Source of the DNA: Ulva prolifera
Lineage: Eukaryota; Chlorophyta; Ulvophyceae; Ulvales; Ulvaceae
Direction: 5' to 3'
Assembly (NCBI GenBank): GCA_023078555.1
Contig: CM041196.1
Span: 5,033,658-5,097,657, forward strand
Length of the DNA stretch: 64,000 bases
The position numbers were made by a program, and so were the translations under genes. This document shows, piece by piece, positions 11,601 through 21,777 of this stretch. Position 1 is the stretch's first letter. Every line of letters starts with the position of its first letter. A model generated the notes under the pieces. The model had not been told where the DNA came from and did not search any database. It saw nothing but the letters and a program-made list of their open reading frames with translations.

Positions 11601-12046
11601 GTGTTGCCATTCCCGACGTCCTGCCTATGCTCGGTCGAAGATGCTGCATGAGGACCTGGCTGCATCGTTTGATGCCTGGGTCTGGGTTCACGATTACCCA
11701 CTGGAGCGTGGGTTGTAGGCTGCGCTGCTATGTGTGCTTTCTTGACTCGCTTTTGTGGGTCCCTTCGTTGTAGGCCATGTGCGCGTGATGCGCTTCTCAG
11801 AAGAGAGACATCATAGCCACTTTCCTGGTGCGACACGATTCTTGAGGACTCGATGACAGGCAGGGCCACAGTCTGTGATGGCGCTGCTGGTGGTGTGAGA
11901 TATGGTGATGCTGCTGAAATTGGCGTGGAAGGTCCACCAGGCATTGGAGCTGGATTTTTTGGTTCTCCTTTCGAATCCCGGTTCCGGCCTTTTGGTTGGC
12001 CGTTGTCGCTGATGTGGGGAGATGTCTCTGCATTGCCCCCAGGCAT
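8654..12046 (-). CDS. Large intrinsically disordered protein, four exons
   Basis: Model complement(join(8654..9402,9590..10315,10399..11010,11425..12046)), 902 residues. All three introns are phase 1. Junctions: CAG|GTACGT donor at 11424; acceptor GTGCAG|GGGC preceded by TGACTAAC, a branch-point-like motif; GATG|GTATGT donor at 9589; ATGCAG|GAAG acceptor. The donor near 10398 is ambiguous (an alternative at 10404). The protein is almost wholly Ser, Ala, Pro, Thr, Gly, Gln and Glu, with no folded domain, signal peptide or TM segment. One short heptad-like stretch (EVDALLQQVSQL) may be a coiled coil. Composition suggests a scaffolding or nuclear regulatory role, but that is only inference. The N-terminus is uncertain: the frame continues 5' of the chosen ATG (12046) to a possible acceptor at about 12085. 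Confidence 0.6.
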
Positions 12047-12856
12047 GATCACGCTCTCAGACTGGAACGCGCCAGAAAACGACCTGACTTGCACATAATG
12101 CGTTTATGCCGAGGTATGTAAAATTGCTTCGGTCTTGCTGCTACTTCGTCATAACAACCACCTGGCTGGCCACTATCTGGCCGGATAGGTCAAGAGATGC
12201 TGTGGACAGTGCAGGCCAGACTGTCGGTCGCGGTAAATACAATGCATATACAGCATGATCGCGATTGGTAATGTGGCACGCATGCATCTGAAAACAATGA
12301 CTGCGTTGATCAGGACTTCTGCTCATTTCGCCGCGAGCTCGTGCAGTCGTTGACCATGCATGCCAGGACGAGGAGATGTGAAGAGAATGCTGCCTAGGTG
12401 TAGATGAGACCACGGCAGCCCAAACAGCAATGTCCGGAACATATTACCTAGGCGCGAGCATGGCGTGGTGTTGGGAATGCCGAAGTGGTTCACAGCATCG
12501 CAGACATCGCTGGGCCTGTCCCGTGGCTGAGGCACGCACGATGAAACAAAAGACAACGTGCACAGCCTGTATCTCGACATAGCAGCGCACTGCGTATGCG
12601 AAGGCGCGCAAAAAAGGTGAGCTCACATTATAGGTCCCCTTATCACAGTCGTTCATCATCTGCAATTTGAAGGCCGACAACACAAGCGAGCCGCAGACGA
12701 ATCTTTGTATTCTGAGTCCTCCTCCCAGCAGCACGCATTCTCCAGTGTGCCCGTGCCTCTGTAAACAAGCCCGATAGCTTGGAAACTTTCTGCATTGTGT
12801 CCCTCGGAGAACCATCTAGATCAGCATCCATTGCCCTGGCAGCGGTTGCCGCGGTC
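12047..12856. other. Gap between disordered-protein gene and MED22
   Basis: Probably holds the 5' region of the minus-strand gene and the short 5' region of MED22. One exon-like island on the minus strand (about 12656-12624) opens MMNDCDKGTYN, preceded by a TTGCAG acceptor-like site and followed by a GTGAGC donor. Its phase does not join the next exon as modelled. Nothing else is supported. Confidence 0.3.
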
Positions 12857-13351
12857 ATGAGTGATGGCGAGCACATTCTCAGAACCTGGCAGGAGCTTAA
12901 TGAAGACCTCAGTAACATGGCTGATAGCTTCGTTCGGCTTGTAAAAGCGTCGAAGATGCCTGTTGATGAAGGTGATGCAGGCATAGCCCGCTCTGGTGCA
13001 ACATTTGCAACACACGTGGAGAACCTAGTTGCCGTCGGCAACGATGTTCTCAGTCAGGTGGATTCGTGCAAGAAGTCTGCTATCCTAGCCAATTCAGATA
13101 AAGCCCTATATGAGAAGGTCCGCAGTACAAAGTTCAAACTCAAGGCTGTGAGCGAGAAAGAACACAGCATACTTCGCGATACACAAGCAGGGCCAGTACT
13201 AGAACTGAGAAATCTCTTGCAGAAGCTTGAAGAGCACTATTACCGCTCAAAGTCCCGCCCAAAAGATACTGGAACTACAGATGTGGATCAGCAGCTGAAT
13301 GAGTTCTGCTCCGAAGCGATGTTCACCGACTTTGATGCACCGGGTGCATGA
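12857..13351 (+). CDS. MED22: Mediator complex subunit 22
   Basis: Single-exon gene of 164 residues from ATG 12857 (MSDGEHILRTWQEL) to TGA at 13351. MED22 (Surf5/Srb6 family) is a small coiled-coil subunit of the Mediator head module, where it pairs with MED11 in the nucleus to help recruit RNA polymerase II. The sequence follows the family: helix 1 LNEDLSNMADSFVRLVKASK, an HVENLVAVGNDVL block (matches HVRAxNIVRAGESLM), K-x-AIL, then a long heptad region with LRNLLQKLEEHYYRS, the family's closing LxELExxYYxS. Length fits the 130-200 residues usual for MED22. The frame is open further upstream, but the chosen ATG is the first that gives a family-like start. The neighbouring gene upstream is divergent. 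Confidence 0.85.
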   Translation: MSDGEHILRTWQELNEDLSNMADSFVRLVKASKMPVDEGDAGIARSGATFATHVENLVAVGNDVLSQVDSCKKSAILANSDKALYEKVRSTKFKLKAVSEKEHSILRDTQAGPVLELRNLLQKLEEHYYRSKSRPKDTGTTDVDQQLNEFCSEAMFTDFDAPGA

Positions 13352-13435
13352 GAGTGCGAGCTAGAGATATGTCACCTTGTCTTATGACACCCTGTCTATT
13401 ATAAACGAGGGTATACATCTCAGTTTTTGACCCTA

Positions 13436-13493
13436 TTTCCCCTGGATTGAGATTATGAAAAATTCTGTTTCCCCTGGATTGAGATTATGAAAA
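13436..13493 (+). repeat. 26-bp tandem duplication downstream of MED22
   Basis: The unit TTTCCCCTGGATTGAGATTA plus TGAAAA occurs at 13436-13461 and again at 13468-13493, separated by 6 bp. It is AT-rich, lies 85 bp after the MED22 stop and may sit in the 3' UTR. Both copies are identical, implying a recent origin. Confidence 0.85.
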
Positions 13494-13596
13494 GAGAAGT
13501 TTTCCACATTTCTTCGTATGCTTTCTGTAAATTCGTTGATTTTCGTTGCCGCAGATCCTTGCAGTCAAATCATGAGAGCGTCGGGACGTAAAGTAG

Positions 13597-13818
13597 ATGT
13601 GGCTCTTCCGGGGCTTCATCAAATGCGCCATTCCATTCGCAGAGTACATGTCGGCCCACGGTCTGACCTTCACATCAGAACATGCATGGCTTCACATTGC
13701 CATGAGCACATGGGATGACTTCTATTCTCACGTGTTGTTCACTCCTAGCGGTCAGGGGCAGAAGTGGTTCCACGCTGTGAGGGATTTGGCACCCACTGCC
13801 CGGTCCAGTGGCCACTGA
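13597..13818 (+). CDS. Hypothetical ORF, possible exon
   Basis: A 73-codon stretch opening MWLFRGFIKCAIPFAEYMSA and ending in a Gly-His. Its composition looks like real protein (Trp, Tyr, His and Phe well represented, no low complexity). It is preceded by an acceptor-like AAAGTAG and a further TTGCCGCAG near 13553, so it may be the last exon of a small gene. It lies 3' to 3' against the PfkB kinase. I recognise no family and found no partner exon. Confidence 0.3.
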   Translation: MWLFRGFIKCAIPFAEYMSAHGLTFTSEHAWLHIAMSTWDDFYSHVLFTPSGQGQKWFHAVRDLAPTARSSGH

Positions 13819-13973
13819 ACATAGCAGGTGTCAGTCTGTCTCACACCAACGTATGCAGACATGGCATTATTCCCATCAGAGCTCTTCCAGACAAGGTCTT
13901 GAGACCAGTCCCGTTCATATGCCCATTGACTCTGCAATGTGCACTCGAGATAATCAAGTTTCTTACAAACAAT

Positions 13974-15373
13974 TCACCCATAGATCAGCTGCGGCTGTTC
14001 CTGTGATGTCCATAGCGACTGTATACGCTTGCACACGTCTGGCCATGCGGATTCCGGAATGGCCGCCCCTTGATGTTGAACAGCACTTGTGCCGGCGATA
14101 CAACCTGCCTCCAGGCACACTTGCAAGGGCGCCTCCTGAAGCATGCTTGCCAGGAATGCACCACAGAAGGCATCTCCAGCGCCAACCGTGTCCACCACGT
14201 CAACTCTTTCAGTTCTGCAATGTGCGTTGCCTTTGTCACGTGAGACTCCGTACGCTCCCTTTGCTCCACAAGTCACGACGGCCATTTTGCTATACTTCAG
14301 AAGAGCAGCGCCAGCCTGCTGTACTAAGGGCACATTGTCTTTGGCGTCTTCGCATGTATCATCTGCAGCATCACACAACCAGCAATCATGGATGCCATGA
14401 CGGTCATCATGGTCACGGTTCGAGAGCGGAATGAAGTCAATTCACGTGCCCCAGAAGGCTGACATGGAATGTGACTCCAAGTTGAACTATATGTCAATGC
14501 ATAGATTTGGCGGTGTAGCACCTACTGACGTGTGAAGAACCTTGCAGATTTCTTGTGCCTCATCTTCATTGCAAAATATAATGTCGACGCAGTCACTGCT
14601 GAGCACTTGTTTCAGTGCTTCCTGACAGTTGCAGACCACTTCGAAGCTGGCAAGGTCCAGACTGAACATGACCCCCGCCTCCTTCGCTGCAAGCGCTGAG
14701 GACATGAGAACCTCAGGTTTACAGAGCATGTAGCCCTCGCAATGGACGAGGTCGACGGTGGGTACGACGGACCATGGTAGGTCAGGTGGTGCAAGGTCTG
14801 CTGAAGCGCCTAGGCAGGTGAACATTGTCCGTTGCCCATCATCGCCAATGAGGCAACAGCAGATAGCTGATCGTTTACCCGGAACTTTCTTCAGATGCGG
14901 TATGATGTTGTTACGCTCCAGATGCAGTTCGAAGTCCTTTCCCTGTGCATCTTCCCCCACAGCACCTGCAAAGCTGCAAATTCACTAATTCGCACACTCT
15001 GCCATTAACAGATCAAGGTACCCTGCGTCTGTTAACGAATCTTCGACGTAGTTGTGATCACATTGCTGTTCACATGTTGCACAGTTTTCCTTGGATCGTA
15101 CTGGCATCTTAGGCCTGGAGCCAACCTGGCAACACAGACCAAGACGTTGGCTGCAGATCCTCCCGCCACCTGCGCAAGCTCATGCGTGCCGTCAGCATCA
15201 TCTTCACCATTTTTTTTTAGGAACTGCAAGATCAGTTCTTGCTGTTCGCTGTCTACCAGCGTGCTGCCGCCGGTCTTCTCGCAGAACTTGCCGAGGACGT
15301 TATCTGACGCATCTGCGATGACGTCAATGCATGGGTCGCCAATGCCTAAGCATGATCTGCTGTCAATCTGCAT
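13974..15373 (-). CDS. PfkB-family sugar/nucleoside kinase (adenosine-kinase-like)
   Basis: Model complement(join(13974..14362,14522..14973,15102..15373)), 370 residues. Junctions: CCA|GTACGA to TGCAG|CTTTGC (phase 2) and GTAG|GTGCTA to GCTGCAG|ATGAT (phase 1). Phase forces both, and they give the family motif FAGAVGEDAQG. PfkB enzymes transfer the ATP gamma-phosphate to a hydroxyl of a sugar or nucleoside. Visible motifs: N-terminal GIGDPCIDVI; substrate-binding GGSAANV at 71-77; FCNEDEA before the C-terminal half; TCGAKGAYG; and the PfkB signature 2 DTVGAGDAFCGAF with catalytic Asp near 305. Length matches the plant PfkB-like adenosine kinase group (about 360-370). No targeting peptide is obvious, so it is probably cytosolic. 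The substrate cannot be fixed from sequence. The gene looks intact. Confidence 0.85.
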
Positions 15374-16417
15374 GACTGCTTTCCTACCGCACGTGCCACG
15401 CGCTTGACCTGTGTACAGTGCTCACGCAGCCCATCAGGTACGGCGACGTATGAGGTCGCATTGCCGTAAGCGCAGTGAGTTCAACATTGTATTGCCTGAT
15501 AATCTTGACTGTTTGTGTAACTGCCTATTAGTTGTTCACATAAAGTTGGTATAGGCGACGCTACTTATGGCTGGGATCTGCCGCATTGCATGCACCATGT
15601 ACTGTCATTTAGATTCGTCATTCAAGGCAAAGAATTTTGGCGTTTCACAACTCTTTTTCGTGTGTGGTGTGGAAGCCAGCAGATGACAGAGGACACACAT
15701 CACAAGGAACATGCAATGATTAAACGTGGGGGTGTCAAGATCACATGCACAGGTTGGAAAACACATCCTTCCGTGTCTCCGACCTCACACAGCTCTCGCT
15801 ATCCTCCTCCTCCTCCACTGCCGAGGCCTGTGCAAGAGAGCGGCTAGGACTGCTCCACCCCCAAGCACGGCAGTGACGCGCCTCCTCATGATCTAAAGAG
15901 CATACGCTTGACAAACCATTTGTGGTCTACAACCATCCTCGTGGAAATTGCTGCTACCAGATCTCATGCGCCGGAGGCTGACACGCAGCTCCTAACTGCT
16001 ACCTCCGCAAAGTGGCAGAGCATGGCCAAAAAACCGCTAAAAAACTCAGGACCCGTCAGATCGGGGTAAAGACGAGTCATGGCACTCATATGCAAGTGCT
16101 CCTCACAGCATGTGGAATACTAGACCTCTGCTGTCAGGGTATGGTCAGCAGCGGCCTGCCAGCATAACGAACCGGACTTGGCTTGTTATCCTCATGCCTT
16201 ATTCTGCACACCACACACACCAGCTCAGCACGAGCAACTTCTGATCTACCCTGTCATACAGCAGAGCAGGACCCATTAGTGCACTGGGGAACGACAGCTG
16301 TCTCTCCCTACACTTCTTGTTCGTGATACAGCTTTGCTGGACAAAGGCTCAAGCGGTAAGGCTTAGGCGCACCTTGATGCTGTGAACAAGCGCCATGCAT
16401 GCAATGCTGCATGGCGA
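15374..16417. other. Intergenic stretch, no supported gene
   Basis: Holds the presumed PfkB 5' region and the 3' region of the secreted repeat protein. No ORF has motif or splice support. Short CA and CTCCTC tracts occur (about 15800-15820 and 16208-16220). Confidence 0.45.
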
Positions 16418-18528
16418 TCACTCGGCCACGGCGGTGGTCACCTCGTCGGCCACCGTCTCGCCGGCGTGGTCAACATCATCGGCGACATCGTAAGTGCCCT
16501 TAACGTTACTGACCTCATCAGGTGCGTCCCCGTAGCCACCGGCATGGCCACCACGGCCACGCGAGCCGTCGCCGTCCTGCACACCCAGCCCACCCATCAC
16601 AGCCTCCATAATGGCACGCATTTGCTGACGCCCTGGCATCCCAATCTAGCCGGCAGGAGGACTGATGCATAGCAGGCGCACAGTGTATACGCAAAGGTGC
16701 GCAAAGCAGCGAAAGTGAAGCCGCCCTGGTAGACGCCTTGGGAAGCACGAGTGGACACACAGAGCACTGCAACAGACGGGCCAGCGCTTCATGCTGCATG
16801 CATGCGAGTATGTTCATGCGGATACTGAAGGCTTGGAAGTGGCAGCGTGCCTGGCAATCTGTCCACAGCAAGCAAAGCAGTCTGGTGGGCAAGCAACGGC
16901 GAGCCGGCGGATTGACAACACGGCTGGTAGTAGACAGCAGGTGGGAAACGAACCGCAGCGCGGGGGTTGCGCGGGCCGCGGGGGCCGCGCGCGCGGGGGG
17001 TGTCGCTGCGGGAGCGGTCACCATCCGCAGCGCGGGGGTCACGTGGGCCGCGGGGGCCGCGCGCGCGGGGGGCGTCTTCGCGAGTGCGGTCTCCGTCATC
17101 CGGACGGGGGTCACGACCGTCACGGGGGTCTCTCTCACGGTCACCATCCTCCGGGCGGGGGTCACGAGGGCCGCGGGGGTCACGCTGCCGGGGTCCGTCA
17201 TCGCGGACACGGTCGCCATCCTCGGGGCGGGGGTCGCGCGCACCGCGTGCACCACGCTCACGGGCAGGGTCGGCTGGGCGGGCATCGCGGGGACCGCGTG
17301 GGTCACGCTCACGGGGGCCGTCATCGCGGACACGGTCGCCATCCTCGGGGCGGGGGTCGCGCGCATCGCGTGCACCGCGCTCACGGGCGGGGTCTGCCGG
17401 GCGCGCATCGCGGGGGCCACGGGGGTCACGCTCGCGGGGGCCGTCATCGCGGACGCGGTCGCCGTCCTCAGGGCGCGGGTCGCGGGCGCCGCGGGGGCCG
17501 CGGGCACGAGGGGGGTCAGAGGGCCGGGCATCGCGGGGGCCACGGGGGTCGCGGTCACGGGGGCCGTCATCGCGGACACGGTCGCCGTCTTCCTCACGGG
17601 GGTCACGCGGACCACGGGGTCCGCGGGCGCGGGGGGCATCCGCACGGGTGCGGTCACCGTCCTCTTCGCGGGGGCCCCGTGGACCCCGGGGGCCACGGGA
17701 ACGGGGGCCAGGCGCGCGCTCCCGGCCGCTGTCCGGCGCACGAGGGCCGCGTGGGCCACGGGGGTCGCGGGGGCCCGGCGTGTCGCCACCATAGCGGCCA
17801 GAGGGGGCAGGGTCATTGTCGGCGACAGCGACGGGGTCCGTGTACGTGTCGGTGTCTGCAACAGGGTCCTCGTAGGTGTCTGCAGCATCGTACTCCACTT
17901 CCTCAGTGTCCGCATCGGATTCATCATAGGTGTCCTCCGCGACAGGTCCCTCCGCATCGGATTCATCATAGGTGTCCTCCGCGACAGGTCCCTCCGCATC
18001 GGATTCATCATAGGTTTCCTCCGCGACAGGTCCCTCCGCATCGGTGTCTTCATCTTCTAAGGAGTCCTCCAACTCGATGCCCCTGTCCACCTTCTCGAGC
18101 TTTGGAATTCCGATGTCCTCCAACCTCGGGATACCGATCTCCTCGTCAATTGCAACATCCTCCCCATAGTCATACTCCTCCTCCTTCTCAACATCATCAA
18201 TGTCAGGCACCACAGTGAACGCCCCAGCCACGCTCGCCTCGATGCACATGCGCCCGGACGGATCGGGAGCTAGCTTGCCGTCGCACACGCCGCCGTCGCA
18301 CGGCGGCCGGCCGAGCTTACCACACGGGAGGCACTTGTGGCCACCCATGCACACAAGCGCATCGCCGCAGACGTCCTCCTCACAGCACTCCTCCCACTCC
18401 GCGCCGCAGCTCGCGACCTCCAACTTGTCGTCCTCCTCAACAAAGGTCTTCACGAGCCCGATGCCGCGGACGGGCGCGGTCGCCGCCAGGGCGGCGGCCA
18501 CAAGGACCGAGAGCTTCGCTACGTGCAT
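16418..18528 (-). CDS. Secreted Cys-rich protein with acidic and Arg-Gly-Pro-Asp repeats
   Basis: Model complement(join(16418..16624,16954..18528)), 593 residues. ATG 18528 opens a signal peptide (MHVAKLSVLVAAALAA, cut near residue 22). Residues about 40-95 form a compact Cys-rich domain with ten cysteines (CGAEWEECC, CGDALVC, CLPC, CDGGVC). This is a disulfide-knot pattern resembling small extracellular Cys-rich modules. Then come an acidic region, three 14-residue repeats of the EGPVAEDTYDESDA type, and a long region rich in Arg, Asp, Pro and Gly with 41-residue repeats (RDPRGPRDARP type). The C-terminal exon (GRGGHAGGYGDAPDE, acidic end) joins in phase 0 via GCG|GTTCGT to GTCAG|CAAATG. The donor is weak, and if unspliced the frame runs to 16789. 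A cell-wall, matrix or biomineral role is conceivable for such an alternating acidic/basic protein, but that is inference. I recognise no named family. Confidence 0.6.
16960..17800 (-). repeat. Degenerate tandem repeats coding RGP/RDP-rich region (123-bp higher-order unit)
   Basis: Inside the secreted protein, a 41-codon unit containing DGDRVRDDGP, RDPRGPRDARP and RGARDARDPRPE occurs about three times in near-identical form (within about 17150-17600). It is flanked by shorter degenerate RGPRGPRDPR units. The GC-rich repeat leaves long open frames on both strands, which explains the long antisense ORFs there. Confidence 0.8.
17915..18050 (-). repeat. 42-bp tandem repeat, three copies
   Basis: Three consecutive, almost identical units encode the acidic EGPVAEDTYDESDA motif of the secreted protein. 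The first copy has EE in place of ED. Landmarks are CGGATTCATCATAGGTGTCC on the plus strand. Confidence 0.85.
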
Positions 18529-19839
18529 GGCGGCACCTGCAGCGCACGCATGCGGCTTGGTAGACTGCAGGTGCGCCCCACACGCGCATCGCCATCATCA
18601 CCTTGATGGCTTGCTGCTTGGTGTGTATGCATGCATGGGGCAGGGCGCTGTGGAACGAGTCACCAGAATCTGGCGCGGGGGGACAATCGTGGAAGGCACG
18701 CCGGTGTGGGTGTGCAGCATCATGGTGTTGACTGGGACAGGCGGGGGTTCTGGGACATGTGTATGGCATGCTGCTGTTAGCTGGTGTCAACCACGGGTTG
18801 CAGCAATGACAAGAGATGGGTTGTGTGCATGCATTGCCACGCAAGTTCACAAGAGGTTGCTGTGTTTGCTGCTACAGCCTGCTACAATGAACATGCGGTC
18901 TGCATACACAGAATGGATAGCCGTTTACCAGTGTTGGCCATCAGTCCTACCTTCCGCGTTCTGTGTGAAAGGGCACCAGGACAAGGCACGGAGTTTCAGC
19001 TTGCACTTGCTTGAAGCCCAATGGGCAGGACCATTGCTTGACACACAGAAGACCAAGATGAACAGCAGCGAAAAAAAAAATATACGGCTTGACGTGAGAT
19101 GGCGGTCTGATACACTTTCGCATACAGTGCAGTGTCACAGGTGTACACAACATGCATACAGGGTGGCTGTTGGGCCACTGCAGTGGTGCACCGGAGATCA
19201 CCGCTGTTTCGAGTGATGCAGCTGCCATGACGCAGCCGCACCGCCGGCGCTGCAGTTTGAATGACCCGGGACAGGTAGCGAATAGCAATGACCATCATCC
19301 CGGGAACACGGCATTCAATATACCAGCAAATGTCGCTGGAGTTGCCGTGCCGGGAGGTGCCGTGCAACACGGCTGACTCATGTGCACTGGTCAAAGCAGG
19401 CAACCAAGCTTTGGCGCATGGTCAGCCTGCGGCGCCCCTTGAGGGCAGTGGCAACGACTACATTGCGCGCAAGCCAGGTCCCACGCGCTCCTCTAAACAG
19501 CAAGTTAGAAAACGGTAGCGGCGGTGAGTCTGTTATTGAGCATTGGTTGTGCCCGGCAATCCGTGGCGTGCATTCATGACTGAGAATCCGAGTGGTGCAT
19601 CAACGTTGGCACCGGTGCGCTGAACTGATGTAGTCACAGGCTAGCGAGCCACGCCACGGGCACAGCATGGGGAACACCTGACCGCAGAGCAGTCTAAATT
19701 CAATGTTGTAGCTGTGGTTGCGCTTTAGCATGGACGGAGCGGAAGGGACCGCGCACGCGCACGGCATCTACTGAGCGCGCGTGTCACAACGCAGAGCGTT
19801 ACAGCTGTGGAGAAGTATACGGCACGCAGCGGAGCTCAC
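18529..19839. other. Intergenic stretch, no supported gene
   Basis: ORFs of up to 137 codons on both strands lack motifs. A minus-strand piece around 19339-19230 would continue the exon ending at 19840 in phase, but the evidence is weak. A run of A lies at 19072-19080. Confidence 0.35.
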
Positions 19840-20073
19840 CTGATGGCAACAGCGGTGTTGAAGGGTGCCAATACGCCGCTTGAAATTAAGAATCGAATGA
19901 ATGAATTGAAGCGACGGTCCTCCGAGCTTGTCTCAGTACCAGAACCGAAGCTTGAGCTAGACGCGCGTACAGGCTGATCAACACTTGATCCCATGTACAA
20001 CAAGAGTGCAACGTCCAATGCGATGCTGCCCAGATTTACACGTGATTTATCGGTGATCTCGGGGTCTCAGTCG
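19840..20073 (-). CDS. Hypothetical exon, possible membrane protein
   Basis: An open stretch on the minus strand reads from about 20073 (DPEITDKSRVNLGSIALDVA) through a hydrophobic segment (SIALDVALLLYMGS), a Ser-rich linker and FNSFIRFLISSGVLAPFN. It ends at a strong donor, CATCAG|GTGAGC, in phase 2. The amino-acid mix and donor argue for a real exon, and the LLLY and FLISSGVL parts could be membrane-associated. No in-frame ATG precedes it, so it needs an upstream exon. I recognise no family. Confidence 0.35.
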
Positions 20074-20810
20074 CGACGAGAATTGACACCGCAACGTCGA
20101 GGCTCCTGGAATCCGTCGCATGCACTGTGCATGCATGCCGACTGGCGCCGGCACCTGCCGAGTGTGATTTCGTCATACCGCTGCAGTTAGTAGCCAATGG
20201 TACGACAACATGTTGTGACGGCAGGCCTGGCATCGAAGGATCACGCAACCACGCGCAACACGTCACGGCAGGTCGTGCCGAACTTCATCATGCGAGCATT
20301 TTAGTACTGCTTCCCGGGTAGTCATACGATGTATACTGTCCGCACAGAATACACAACGGCTATGAACGCCACCGTCGTCCGAGGGAAGATTTGATGGCAA
20401 TCAGAGTGCACCGGAGGTGTACATCGCGATCACCAGCTGCTTCCTGGGCAGATGTAGCGATAACACAAAACCAGCGAGCGTGCGGGAAAAGACGTGCCGA
20501 TCCCGTTGCTCTCATGACAGATGTGTTTCATATCAGTATGTAATTCTGAGAGGCCTGTGTGACACTGTTCAGAATACACGCCAACAAGCTCGACGCGCCC
20601 TACTTCACGAGGCCCACGCAGCTGCTCCGCGGTCAAAGGTGGCCGCGAAGGCACTCGTACATAACAAATTGTTCCCGCTTTCGTTCGTACTGTGCTGCAC
20701 TGGATGGTTGAAGTATGTTTGACACCATGCACGGCAGTAGCATCTGACACAATGGGCACATTGCACACTTTGTAGACAGGACCATTCTTCGGTCTGCTTT
20801 GTACGATAAT

Positions 20811-21059
20811 CTAAATATAACCCCTATTCTGAATGTTGACTGGCGTAAATGTAGCGGAGGACCACTTGGCGTATCCTGAGTCAGCTTGAGTGAAGCTGAG
20901 TCGCACATCGAGCGCACTGCATGCTGTACGGCCATACAGGCAGCTGTCCAATCCAAGATTTCCAGTGCATGCTTGTGCAATGTTGAAGCCGATAGTGGAT
21001 GCTGTTGGTACAGTCATGAAAGGCCATGTTGTGGACACAACACACTCATCCATTCGCAT
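20811..21059 (-). CDS. Hypothetical ORF
   Basis: An ATG at 21059 opens an 82-codon frame with balanced composition (MRMDECVVSTTWPF..., later LDVRLSFTQADSGYAKWSS). It could be an exon of the same gene as the exon ending at 19840, since both are on the minus strand in the right order. No splice pair joins them convincingly. No motif is recognised. Confidence 0.25.
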   Translation of the reverse strand: MRMDECVVSTTWPFMTVPTASTIGFNIAQACTGNLGLDSCLYGRTACSALDVRLSFTQADSGYAKWSSATFTPVNIQNRGYI

Positions 21060-21695
21060 GTGTTGATGTACTAGTGTCAGCTAGGTCAAAACAGCTGTTG
21101 CGCGAAAAACACTGCAGCTTTACGGATGTGTGGGGCTTGCAACTACTTGCTCCTGTGGAGTATCCGCTGTCAGGACTGTCATGGCATTAACTCAAACGCA
21201 CTCATTGAGAGATGTTGAATGAGCGCGGGGGACGCAGGCAGGCAGAATGCGGCACCACAAGCACAGGCTGCACGTGCGTCTGGAGGTGACAAAGCCCAAA
21301 GACATATCAGTGACATCACCACTGTATGGCACAATCACAGGCCCTAGGCCTGAGGCAAGGCGAAGTGCACATCAGTCCTCCTGCACATGTGCCAAGCAAC
21401 GACAGTGGTGGCAGTGGTCGCACGTATCAACTAAAACTCAAACTGAAACACCCGAACACAGTGGGACCCCAGCACGCTTACTCGACCACCGCATCACACA
21501 TGTCACCAAATCGAAACAAGCTCGCACCTCGCTTGGCGTCCAGTGTTGTACCAACAGCCGCATCGCACCCGCCACAAGCGGATACCAACTGAGAGCGCAG
21601 GCGTTTGGGAAGCCTCGGCGTCCTCCGCATCGACTCACGCGAATACCTCCCACGAAGCACAGCAGCCTCCAGTCCGCCTTGCAAGAGCTCTGCCG

Positions 21696-21733
<38 letters not shown>
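21696..21733 (+). repeat. 38-base C homopolymer
   Basis: An uninterrupted run of about 38 C on the plus strand, 45 bp past the stop codon of the minus-strand helicase. Its transcript would carry a G-run at the start of the 3' UTR. The true length is probably variable or poorly resolved by sequencing. Confidence 0.9.
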
Positions 21734-21734
<1 letters not shown>

Positions 21735-21777
21735 CGCTCCCCCCGTACGTCGCCGCCGCGGTGCGCACGTGCGGCGC

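Noticed and set aside
16738..18218. Long plus-strand ORFs (440 and 475 codons) across 16.7-18.2 kb
   Set aside because: They are antisense readings of the GC-rich tandem repeats of the secreted protein. They lack any motif, and the minus frame has a signal peptide and cysteine domain.
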